A DNA stretch of 59,003 nt from Priapulus caudatus (Eukaryota; Priapulida; Priapulimorpha; Priapulimorphida; Priapulidae). A program made the translations under genes and the position numbers. The stretch's first letter is position 1. Every line of letters begins with the position of its first letter. Positions 21,691 to 34,100 of this stretch are shown here, piece by piece. The stretch covers positions 91,169 to 150,171 of the forward strand of contig NW_014577479.1 in NCBI RefSeq assembly GCF_000485595.1, in the 5' to 3' direction. Under the pieces are notes generated by a model. That model made no database searches. It saw only the letters and a program-made list of their open reading frames with translations, and was not told the DNA's origin.

Positions 21691-24600
21691 CGTGTACGTG
21701 CACACGCACGCACGCACGCCCGCACGTGTACGTGCACACGCACGCGTACGTGCACACGCACGCACGCACGCACACACGCACGAACGTGTACGTACACACG
21801 CGAAGACTGTAGCATTACAACGACACAGATGCATGCGTATGTGTACTGTACGGTCGAAATACGAAATATTTTGTCACAAATGACGTGACCCGGAAGAATT
21901 CGTGGCTACGTTGCGCAGACTGTGACTACGAACTGGCTTATTGTAAGCGTTCACATCGTTATAGTGCCGGTTAAACACATAGTTTGCTATGCGGTTTCTC
22001 TTGAGAGTATCGTGATGCGTATGCTATTGGCAAAGCTGTACTGTGATACGTATCGTGTCGTGAGCTACCCGTATGGTCCTGCCCCAACTAACTATTCAGA
22101 CACCGGAGTGTGGACGTGCGGCCACGCAGAAAACATGCTCACACGACCTCCTCCTCCTCCCACTCCTCCACCTTCTACTCCTCTTCCTCCCCTTCTTCCT
22201 CCACCTCCTCAACCACCTACTCCTTCTCCTCCTCCCACTCCTCCACCTTCTACTCCTCTTCCTCCCCTTCTTCCTCCACCTCCTCAACCACCTACTCCTT
22301 CTCCTCCTCCCACTCCTCCCCTCCTCCTCCCCTTCTTCCTCCTCTTCCTCCTCCTCCTACTCCTACTCCTCCTCCTCCACCTCCTCCTCCTCCTCATGTC
22401 TCCTATTTGCTCTCACACGGATCACGCACTGGCAGTTCCAACAAATCAGAAAAATAAAAATAATGTATAATAATCTTATTGCACACTAATAACTCTCCTA
22501 TCTGCGGTAAACAACAGTTACTCCTCACTGCAAAAGCAAATCCTATCGTCGGCGCGAATGCTGACTATCTGCACTACGCTGCGTTCTCCCCATACATAAT
22601 ATCAGGAGTTTATCAATAGGAGTGCAGACAGACTAAAACCGGCAAAATTCAACATTTAGTAGCCTTAGTCTACCTATGATATTATTGTGTTTACCTCGAT
22701 AAACTTGAGCTCAAGTCTTGCCTTAACATTAAACTTTATCCGTGTCTAATCGTTGCGTCTCACAAAAATGACAAATCGGGAGATATCGCGTCCAACGTAC
22801 AATGTGGTTTTTGAAAGTGTATATCCCATTTTTAACAACTGTGAACCGAAACATAAGGGCAATGCTTTTGAAAGCCCTCTATCGCTTAGCAATGCAAACA
22901 TAGCAAACAACTAGCGAGGTTTGCTAGGATTTCAGAAAGTTAAACACGCCTTGTTGTTATTATAGGCCATGTCGACTGACAGTAATTACATGTTATGAAC
23001 AATATTGTTAAGAACAAATAAATGGATAAAAATACTAACACATGTGAAATTTTTTTATTTCTAATGGTAAATAGTATCAATAACACCAAGTCGCGTTTAA
23101 CTTTCCGAAATCCCTAGCCAAACCTCGCTAGTTGTTTGCTATGTTTGCATTGCCTAAGCGATAGCAGCGGCATTTCAAAAACATTATGTTTCGGTTCACG
23201 GTTGTTGATTTCACGATATAACTTTCTAAAACCACATTGTACGTTTGGACCGATATCTCCCGATTTGTCATTTTTGTGAGACCAACGATTAGACACGGAT
23301 AAAGTTTAATGATTAAGGCAAGACTTGAGCTCAAGTTTATCGAGGTAAACACAATAAATCATAGGTAGACTAAGGCTACTAAATGTTGAATTTTGCCGGT
23401 TTTAGTCTGTCTCACTGATAATATGATAACAATCTATGTATGGGGATTATTATCTATGGGGATTATTATGTATGGGGAGTACGCAGCCTAGTGCAGAGAG
23501 TCAGCATTCGCGTCGACAATAGGCTTTTCTTTTGCAGTGAGGAGTTGTTTACCGCAGATAAGAGAGTTATTAGTGGTGCAATAAGATTTATTACACATTA
23601 TTTTTACTGATTTGTTGGAACTGCCAGTGGGATCCCGTGTCTATAACTGGGGAATGTTTTTCCGCTTCATTGTTGTCATCGACAATAGCGTATTTCTGAC
23701 GGCCGCGGCGCGTGTGACATTACGCACAAGATCTTTCCTGCGTTGGGTTGTCATGGTAAGTGACGCAACCCACTCTCATAATGTACACCCCCAAACACGC
23801 ACGTACGCACACACAAACGCGCATACACGCACGCACATACGCACACAGACACGCACATACGCACACAGACACACACAAACAAGCACACGCGCACGCACGC
23901 GCGAACAGACACATACGCACGCAATCACACACAAACACGCACGTACACACACACGCACGCACGCACACACACACGCACGCACGCACACACACATACATAT
24001 ATATGCGCGAATGATGATGGTACTCGAATTGCAACTCTGCGATTTAATGGGAATCCTGGACTCGAGCTATAACATGTAGCGATCAGGCGCCCACGTTCCT
24101 TGCGTTATACAAGCCGGCCACAATGTAAACCATGCAATAAATGCAGTGGTTGGTGACGCATGACAGGTACCCGCTTACACACCATAAACACGAACGTTGT
24201 CTGTCGATACAGCCCTTATTAAATATACAGATATTAACCCAAAATATGTTGATCGTTACCAGTTGTTCGTTGCCAGTGTACCATAAACACGGGCGAAAGC
24301 GAATGTTGACGTCTGTAGGTGTAACCCATATTCGACAGATATTACCCACAACATGTTATTCCAGGGCCGTAGCCTGCGGGGGGGGGCAAGGGGGCAGCTG
24401 CCCCCCTAGAGTTTGGAGCAAAATTAAAAAAATTCATTGTTCTATTAACAGAGAATTGTCGTAGTCAGAATGAAGGCTGTACTCAAAAGTGCCTCAAATA
24501 CATGCATCTCCTGCGATCTACATTTTCAAAATTTTCTGCGGGAGGACCCCCAGACCCCCCCACCTGTTTCTCACCCCTCCTTGAAATCCTAGATCCGCCA

Positions 24601-27600
24601 CTGCCCCCCCCCTAGGAATTTGCTCAGCCTACGGCCCTGTATTCGTTACATTGAAAGAGAGAAACATGCAATAAACGCCGACCACAGTGGTTGCACGGTT
24701 GCACCTTACTAGACGAACATCACGACAAATATGTCGATCGTTTGCGAAACCCTTTATCGTTAACATGGCTCATAAGGTCTATGTCCCCCAGGGTACTGCC
24801 GGAACGTACCTGCGGTACGGTCGGTATACCGGAACGTACCCTGAGTCACTATTTGATATGGATAGGGTTAGGATTAGGTTAGGGTTTAGGATTAGGGTTT
24901 AGGGTTAGCGGTTCGGTTAGCGGTTAGGGGAGTAGGCTTGTAGCGACTCCCTAGACTCGTTAGTGGGGTAGGCAGGTACGGTCCGGCATATTAGATAGTA
25001 CCAGGGTACGTTCCGTTATACGCGGACCGTACCCAGGGTACGTTCCGGCAGTACCCGGGACATAGACACCTCTCAGCGTTAATATGAGCATTGATGGAGT
25101 GGTGTTAACCATTGTTACTTACTTAATAACCACGTGACCTACCACTCCCAGTACATAATCACCCACCCACTTAGATATGTTATTAGGTCCGATCAAACTT
25201 TTCCAGTTTATTGTTCTTGTTCTTCCTTGATCACGCGTGCGTGGCAAAATGGTCGACTTTGCGACACTTCGTTGACAAACATTGTCTTTTAGCATTGTTT
25301 TTTTCAACAACTAAATTGGCTAGAGCTGCCTTGGCAAACATGCGAAGGCGGATGGTCTGTCAGTCGCGACCGTGAAAATTACACGCGTAATCGCGCTTGA
25401 AATACGTACGAATATATCTGTAGTTGTATAACACGGAACAGGAATACAACTGAATTCAACTTACGTAAGTAAGTGTGCAAGCGCAACCTTAAAATGAACA
25501 CGGCTAACAAAGTACTATTATAAAAATGCACGGCTACACTAGTACACTTATAAACGAACCCATGTCACAAACAAACATACATGAACGAAGGTATCCAACT
25601 CCATATTACCAAATTGTTGACTCGGTGAAGGAATCCATGTATGTATGAGAACACGACCCACATGGAAATGTCGAATGTAAGAGTTGTTTTACACCAAAAT
25701 GCCACGTTAAAAGAAGCCAAATCCAGAACACGGTGCATAGCTCACAGTGGGACGCGGGGCAACCATACATAACAATAAAGCAGAGGGGAGCCTGCCTCGG
25801 GTGTGCCAACACAATATGATTACCAACAATGCTGATTATTTTTATTTTGCCAGCTTTCGAAAATATCTGTCTCTTCATGTTTTGTTATATATTGTGTTAT
25901 ATTTGTGTATATGTTCTGTAATAAAACCTCATTAACTTCTATTTATATAATCTTATTTATATCTTTATGCGGTATCCATAGCATATGTATATGCATACAT
26001 AATAGTGTATGCCATCGACTGTAAAAATATATACAAGCAGAAAAACTCGCGCGCGTGTGCGTGCTAGCGTGCGCGTGCGTGTGCGTGTGTCGTGCGTGCG
26101 TAGTGCAGTGTGTCGTGTATACATGTGTATATCTTCACACTTGTGATACTAATTATTATTTACAGTAGTAGCAGTAATAATATTAGTAGTAGTAGTTTGA
26201 AGTTGGAGTTTCGATTCAGATTATTCTTGGAGCACTGTTGCACGACATTGGTCATCTAGTTGGAACCGCCGATCGAAGACAAGAGATGTGACCGATGGGA
26301 ATGCGGCTAGGTATACAGCACATGACGTCATAGGCGCAGAGTTTTTGGAAGAGCTGGGTTTCCCGGCAGCCGTTACGGATATGGTGCGCTACCACGTCGA
26401 CAGGCAAGCGCTACCTGGTGACAATTGACGGAAGAACTATTATTCAAGTAATTCACCCGCCATCTTGTCTTAGCTTCGTTACTTCAGAAATTCTACAAAA
26501 TGTCTAAGCCAGCTGCAGCCTAGCATAGAGTAGAAAAGGAAGAAAACGTGTCAAGTGTTATCTATTATACCTCACCAGTAGTAAATTTCAGTATAAGCAA
26601 AACACGGCTCTGACAACCCTGACCAATTGTCTCATACCTCTCACCTCATGTCGTCTACTCAAAACATTTCCCCAATGTAATGCCTATATTAAAATCCGCA
26701 TAAACTTTCTAACGATAATACTGACGTTTCTACTCTTTCTCTTCGTTTCAGCATTTCACGAACAAATCGCACACGATTACGTAGCCGATTATGTTCTGCT
26801 ATGTGCTATATCATTCCTATTGCTATCTTTCTCTTGCACTGTTATTAGCAATCACTATTACATGGTTTTCTGCAGGTTATCCGAGAGCTAGCAAGCAGCA
26901 CGCTAATTCATCAAGGACGGTTCATGACGGATCGAAGTTGCGCGCGTTAAAAACATCGCCTATGTGCAATGACATCATTAGATGAGAATGGGGGATGAAA
27001 GGGGGAAAGATACGGATGTAGAACAAAGCTCTGATTTATTATAAGAACCATGTGCAGGGATACCTTTGAAAACTGTCGAAAACATCACCACGGCCGATGA
27101 TTTATATTGCCCTATATTATATATATATATATATATACTATTATATATATGTTACAATTCAAAATATTGGGAATATATATTTGATATGTCACGGGGCCGT
27201 ATTCTATTTTTTATTTCAATCCTCATGAACATCAAACGCGAATTTAACTGACGATACATGACATATAATCGACAATATGCTTTTTTCCATTAAATATTCA
27301 AAGGTATCTGATGATCTCATGGAAAATTTGCTGGATGGTTTAATATTGCAAACAACACGGATTACATCATGTTTAAGATAGCACGAAACGAATTCTTTCG
27401 ACACTGCACATGGACGTCATAAGCCATGTGCTTGCCCCACGCGGAATCTCGACGCTGGGCCTGTGAGGTGATTGATCCTGGCAATAGTATTCGCGCCGAG
27501 CTGATAAGTAGAATTTACCTCTGCAACTCTGGCACTCTGCTACCGTGACACTTGTTATCATTAACTGTACACGCCTACCTCTAACACCTAGTGTAGTAAC

Positions 27601-30582
27601 TTACATGTATATTTACTGTTAACATTTGCCCGTATGCGCCTTTCTTAACACCTACCTTTACGGACTTACTGTAACACTTACCTGTCCACTTGTTACACTT
27701 TACCTGAAATCACACCGGTCATAGTGTAATACTTGTGAACTTACGTTATTGACGCTTACCTGTATATGTACGTGGCGCTACCGCTATATTTTCACGGTCT
27801 CTTCACGTGTTCTCGCTCCATATGATTTAATTTCCACCACGCACAACCACGTTCTGGCTCAAGCGATCATGGCGCGCCGCCTGGTATGTTGACGAACGCA
27901 TGCCTCGAACCTCTCTCTCCCCCGCTGTTCTCTGCCGCTTTCTGTCTCTCTCTCTCTCTCTCTCCTCTTACTCTCTCGCCACTCTCGCCTGGCATGTCGT
28001 CCTATGCCAGGTGATAAATGTCCGCAAATAGGAGCGCGGATTGTAAACATGCGCCTGCCGCGCGTTGGGGCGCATCATTGAAGCTCTATTTATTGAAGTT
28101 TCTTTCATCAAACAACCGCTCTCCATCGGCGGGGATGTGTGTTGTTATAGCTGTCTACACCGGTAGTGTGTGGTGTTTTGTGTGTGTGTGGCTGGATGTG
28201 TGTGGTCATTGGTGTGTGTGTGTTGTGTGTCCTGTGTGTTTGTGTCGCTGTGTGTATATGTGTTTGTTGGTGTGTGCCGTGCGCGCGCGGCTGACAAAGT
28301 GTTGTAGTGTCATCGTTTAACATGTATAGTAATGTTAGCTGTTTATATATTGATAAAGATTAGTGTAAGAAATGGGTGGTATGAATTAAACAATAATAAA
28401 CAGACTTAAAACGTAATTAAAAACCATGTAGCTTTTCTTTCTATATCGAGATCATTTCAACGACTAAATTTCAAATTTTCTTAACATGCATCATCAATCC
28501 TCACGTTATGTGGTGTCTAGCCTCAGCGTTACAGGCAATATGTCAACATTTTTAGAAAATTTACAACATAATGTTTTTATTCTAGCAATTAACGTGCATG
28601 TTTTAGCCAGCATTAATCGTAAATGTTTGTAGCCAGCGATAACGCGTAATGTTTTTAGCTAGCGATAACGTAATGTTTTTAGCCAGCAATAACGTAATGT
28701 TTTAGCCGCAAATAACGCAATGTTTCTGCAGCAATAACGTAATGTTTTTAGCCAGGATAACGTAATGTTTTCAGGCCAGCGCACCGTTAAATGTTTCAGC
28801 CAGCGCATACGTAATGTTTTAGCCAGCATCGGAGATGATTTTAGCCAGCAATAGACGTAATGTTTCGCCAGCAACGTAATGTTTTAGCCAGTATTAACGG
28901 AATGTTTACCAATAATAACGTAATGTTTTAGCTAGCGCAGTTACGTAAATGTTTTAGCAGCGATTAACGTGTAGTGTTTTAGCAAGCGGAGTAGTCGTGA
29001 TGTTTTAGCCAGCAAATAGGTGATGTTTTAGCCAGCATAAACGTGTATGTTTAGCTAGCCAATAACGAGGATGTTTTATGGCAGCAATAACGTGATGTTT
29101 TTAGCAGCGAATAACGAGATGTTTTTAGCCAGGCAATAAGCGTAATTGTGTTTGGTACAGCATAACGTACTGGTTTTAGCCAGCATAAACGTAATGTTTT
29201 AACCAGGCAATAACGTAATGTTTTGCCATTAATAACGTAATTGTTTTGCTAGCAGATACATAATGTTTTTAGCTAGCAATAAGCGTAATGTTGTTTAGGC
29301 AGCAATACGTAATGTTTTTAGCAGGCGATTAGACGTAATGTTTCAGCCAGCGATAACGTAATGTTTTAGCTAGCAATAACATTAATGTTTTAGCTAGCAA
29401 TACGCTAATGTTTTAGCAGCATTAACGTATATGTTTAGCAGCAATAACGATAATGTTTCTTAGCCAGCATTCAGCGTAATGTTTTAGCCGCATAACGTAA
29501 TGTTTTAGCCAGCAATAATCGTAAATGTTTTAGCTAGGCAATAACATAATGATTTTTTTTGTAAAAGCAGCAATAACGTAATGTTTTTAGCGCAGCAATA
29601 AACGTTAATGTTTTGCCAGCAATAACGTGATGTTTTAGCAGCAAATAACGCTGCATGTTTTAGCCCGCGATTAACGTAGATGTTTTAGCCGGCAAAACTA
29701 ATCAATGAAGCGATTTGAATTGATTCATTCAACTCGTCGTTAGAGAACATGCCTATGTGTTGTAATGATTTCATACTACATCGGGTTATACTTATTATAT
29801 AACTACATACTAGCATAACTAATTATTAAGCCACTGGAGTAGATGGCGACGCTATCCAAACGTGAAGATGCAAGCGCTTTAAATATTTGACTGTTTAAGT
29901 ATTAGGGCCTGTGAGGCACATCCGTAGTCGATTGCGAAATGTCGCAAATGTTAAGAAATCCTTGATTTAACATGATTCTTGACACTTCGCAATGTACGTA
30001 GCATGCCGTGCGTATGCACAATGCCGCTGTGCGTTCGTATGCATGTGCGCTTGCGGATGTGATGTTCGCTCGGTGTGCGCGCATGGTACGTGAATGTTGC
30101 GGTACGCACTTTTGCGTCCGTGCGTGCGTGCGTTGATTTGGTATGCTACGGTGCACCGACAAAACGATGAATGGTGTCCTTACGTAAAGGACGTTTTATG
30201 GAGATTCATAGGACCCACAGTCATCGCGTTAAACGTCAATCACTCTTATATAAACAACATCAATTTTTAATGAGATCAGGTCTGTTTCTCTTCAAATGTA
30301 ACTAAAGTAAATTATCGATCGAATTGTTTTCGTTTCCGTACTCTTTGAATACTCGACAATGATGATTCTATAAAGTACGTTCATTTATAACAATTAACAG
30401 AAGGTCGTAAGAAAACAGAAGTAAGGAAGTAGGTAGTGCGTGAGTCGCACCGCAGTGCGTACGTGTCCGTGTTATTGCGTTGCGTGCGCCGCTAGCGTGT
30501 GTGGGGTGCGTGCTGATGCGCAACGTTATTCACACCGCGTGCGGCGTTGTATCGCACTTTTTTCCTTCTGCATTCCTTGTCG

Positions 30583-30623
<41 letters not shown>

Positions 30624-30767
30624 CTCTCTCTTTCTTCTTTGCTTCTTCATCTATATTTGCCTCTCTTTTAATTTAAACAGTTTCTGCCTCTCTCTCTCTC
30701 TCTTTCTTTCTCTCTCACTCTCTGCTTCTTCCTATCTCCCCTCCTCTCTCCCCCCTCTCTCTCTCTA

Positions 30768-30814
<47 letters not shown>

Positions 30815-31073
30815 TTGGTCGCGCTGAGCACCTTTCTCCCTCCTCCCGGGTTCTTCCACATATTCCATGTTAACCACGAACGCGTCGTCCTTCCATCGAA
30901 CGCGAAACAGCGAGAGCGACGTGATAACGAAACACATTGACGACGGGTTTGTCGTTCTGTTGCAGATACGTGCGAAAATGCTGTGCAAGGCCTCATGTTC
31001 GGTCGTCGTGATCGGAGTTCTATCGGTGCTCTGGCAGGCTTCGCCGACCAGCGGCAGCGGCGACGGCGGCGGC

Positions 31074-31117
<44 letters not shown>

Positions 31118-34100
31118 CATCGACTCTGTGACTACGCTAGGCTGCCATCGAAGGAGCTACACATTCCGTGTTACGAAACCCTACAGGAACTTACAGTGCT
31201 GGGATGACGTCACGGTGACGTCATGTTGGGGGCGCTGCGACTCGCACGAGGTGAGAGATATAACGATGAATGAGTTCCGATTCACTAACGAAGTGGAAAC
31301 CTAACAATGTCAACGCATTCTTCGCATAGCAATTAATTGCCTCGCTCACGCCGTTTCGCGGTCGTTCGGCACCTAATGACGTTCACGTAGTAAGCTAATG
31401 AGGCGACCAGATACACCACCACAAGCAGCCTTTTATTCTCTCTCTCTTTCTCCCTCTCTCTCAGTCTCTCTCTCTCTCAATCTCTGTGTCTACCCTTCTA
31501 TTACTCTCGCTCGGGCGCTATCTCAGTCTCTCTCTCTCTCTCGCGATCTCTCCTCTTCCTCTAATTCCTCGTTCTCTCGTTCTCCCTTTCTCCTTCTCTC
31601 TCTCTCTTTCTCTCTCTCTTTCTCCCTTTCTCATTCTCTCTCTCCCTCACTCCCTATCTCCCACGCACATTCTAGCCGACGAACTTTCCTGATAGCCTGG
31701 TGTTCTCTCCGCGCCCCACATTCTCTCAAGCTTCGCGGTGCTATCAGTGTCTGGCTGTTTCCGCCCAACGTCATTCAAAAGTAAAGCGAGAGACAGAAAG
31801 AGAGAGAGAGAGACAGAGAGGGAGGGGAAGAAAGGAGGGGGGGAGGTTGGGAGAGTGAGAGAAAAGTGGGGACGAGAGAGAGGGAGGAAGACAGAGCGAG
31901 CGATAGAGAGAGAGAGAGAAGGAGAAAGAGAGAGAGAGAAAGAGAGCGAGCGAGCGAGCGAGAGAGAGAGAGAGATGAGGAAGGGAGAGCGAGAAAGCGA
32001 TGAAGAGGGAGAGTGAAAGAGGGGAAAGAGAGAGAAGGATAGAGAAAGACATACAGAGAGAAAGCGACGCCGGCGAGATTTCCATTCTACGAAATTTGTA
32101 AAGCGATGGCAAAGTTGATCCGTAGAGAATAGCAGTAACACGTAGTAAACTTATACACGTGAACAAGGGGTATCGCTTGACAACGACCCCGTGTACGGAC
32201 AATGACCCGCCCGCCCTTATCTTCCCCAGGACAACGACCCCCGCCTTTATCCTGCCCCTGACAGCGACCTCCGCCTTTATACTCTCCCTGACAACGACCC
32301 CCCGCCGCTTTTCCCCCCCCTGACAACGACCCCCGCTTTTATCCTGCCCCTGACAGCGACCCCGCCTTTATACTCTCCCTGACAACGACCCCCCGCTTTT
32401 ATCTTTCCCCTGACAGCGACCCCGCTTTTATCTTCCCCCTGACAGCGACCCCGCCTTTATCCCCCTGACAGCGACCTTCCTTGGTTACCCTAACAGTATA
32501 GTCACCCCTTATTCTTCCCAATGTGTACCCCACCCCACACCCCCTCTATCACCACAGCATACGCAGGGTATTGAAGCTGGTTTTCCCGCTCACACGTTAC
32601 AGATAGGAGACTTCGGGTATCCGTATAAGAAGAGCTATCACCCGGTGTGCGTGCACGCCGTCACGTCCACGCGGCTAGTGCGGCTGCGTCAGTGCGACCC
32701 AGACCATCCCGACCCTTACTACACGACGATAGAGGCAGTCGAGTGCGCCTGCAGACTGTGCGACTCCCACACCACCAACTGTGAGATCATGCGGTGACGT
32801 AGTCGCCGTGACGTGGCGCGACGTAACGGTGACGTAGCCGTGACGCGACATTGTTCTCTGTCTCCCGCGCGGCGCGGAAAGACGGCATCTGCGTGCGTGC
32901 GCGCGTGCGCGCGTGCGTGCTTGAGTGCGTGCGTACGTGTCTGCGTGCGTGCGAGTGTGCGTGCGTTCGCGTATGCGTGCATACGTCCATGTGTGTGTAC
33001 GTGCGTGCGTGCACACGTACGTACTTGCGTGCGTACGGCATTGGATTAGTGGGGTAGGCGAGGTACGGTCCGGCATATTAGATAGTACCAGGGTACGTTC
33101 CGGTATACCGGACCGTACCCAGGGTACGTTCCGGCAGTACCCCGGGGGACATAGACCCTCTCAGCGTTAATATGAGCATTGATGGAGTGGTGTAACCATT
33201 GTTACTTACGTTAATAACCCACGTGACCTACCACTCCCAGTACGATAATCACCCCACCCACTTAGATATTGTTATTAGGTCGATCAAACTTTTCCAGTTT
33301 ATGTTCTTGTTCTTCCTGATCACGCGTGCGTGCCAAAATGTCGACTTTGCGACACTTCGTTGACAAACATTGTCTTTTAGCATTGTTTTTTTCCACAACA
33401 ATAATTGGCTAGAGCTGCCTGGCAAACATGGAAGGCGGATGGGTCTGTCAATCGCGACCAGAAAAAATTACACGCGTAATCGCCGCTTGAAATACGTACC
33501 GAATATATCTGTAGTTGTATAACACGGGAACAGGAATATAACTGAATTCAACTTACGTAAGTAAGTGTGCAAGCGCAACCTTAAAATGAACACGGGCTAA
33601 TAAAGTACTATTATAAAAATGCACGGATAACACTAGTACACTTATAAAACGCACCCATGTCACAAACAAACATACATGAACGAAGGTATCCAACTCCATA
33701 TTACCCAAATTGTTGACTCGTGAAGGGAATCCATGTATGTATGAGAACACGACCCAACATGAAATGTCGAATGTAAGAGTTGTTTTACACGCAAAATGCC
33801 ACGTTAAAAGAAGCCAAATCAAGAACACGTGCATGGCTCACAGTGGGACGCGGGAGCAACCATACATAACAATAAAGCAGGGGGAGCCTGCCTCGGGTGT
33901 GCAACACAAATATGTACCAACAATGCTGATATTTTTATTTTGCCAGCTTTCGAAAACATCTGTCTCTTCATGTTGTGTTATATATTGTGTTATATTGTGT
34001 ATATGTTCTGTAATAAAACCTCATTCAACCTTTCTATTTATATAATCTTATTTATATCTTTATGGGTATCCATAGCATATGTATATGCATACATAATAGT

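Larger units (their letters stand above)
20958..24361 (+). other. Left part of PhnZ-like intron 1
   Basis: No exon seen. Contains the 784-bp inverted-repeat element (21159-21942), a CTC-rich tract (22140-22395), a 1.2-kb palindrome (22412-23643) and a CACG/CA tract (23790-24000). Confidence 0.6.

Noticed and set aside
21176-21888. Five overlapping open frames over 200 codons
   Set aside because: Low-stop CACG minisatellite inside an inverted-repeat element.
28570-29700. Regular short repeats resembling a CRISPR array
   Set aside because: No unique spacers, units are contiguous, and the genome is eukaryotic; it is a minisatellite.
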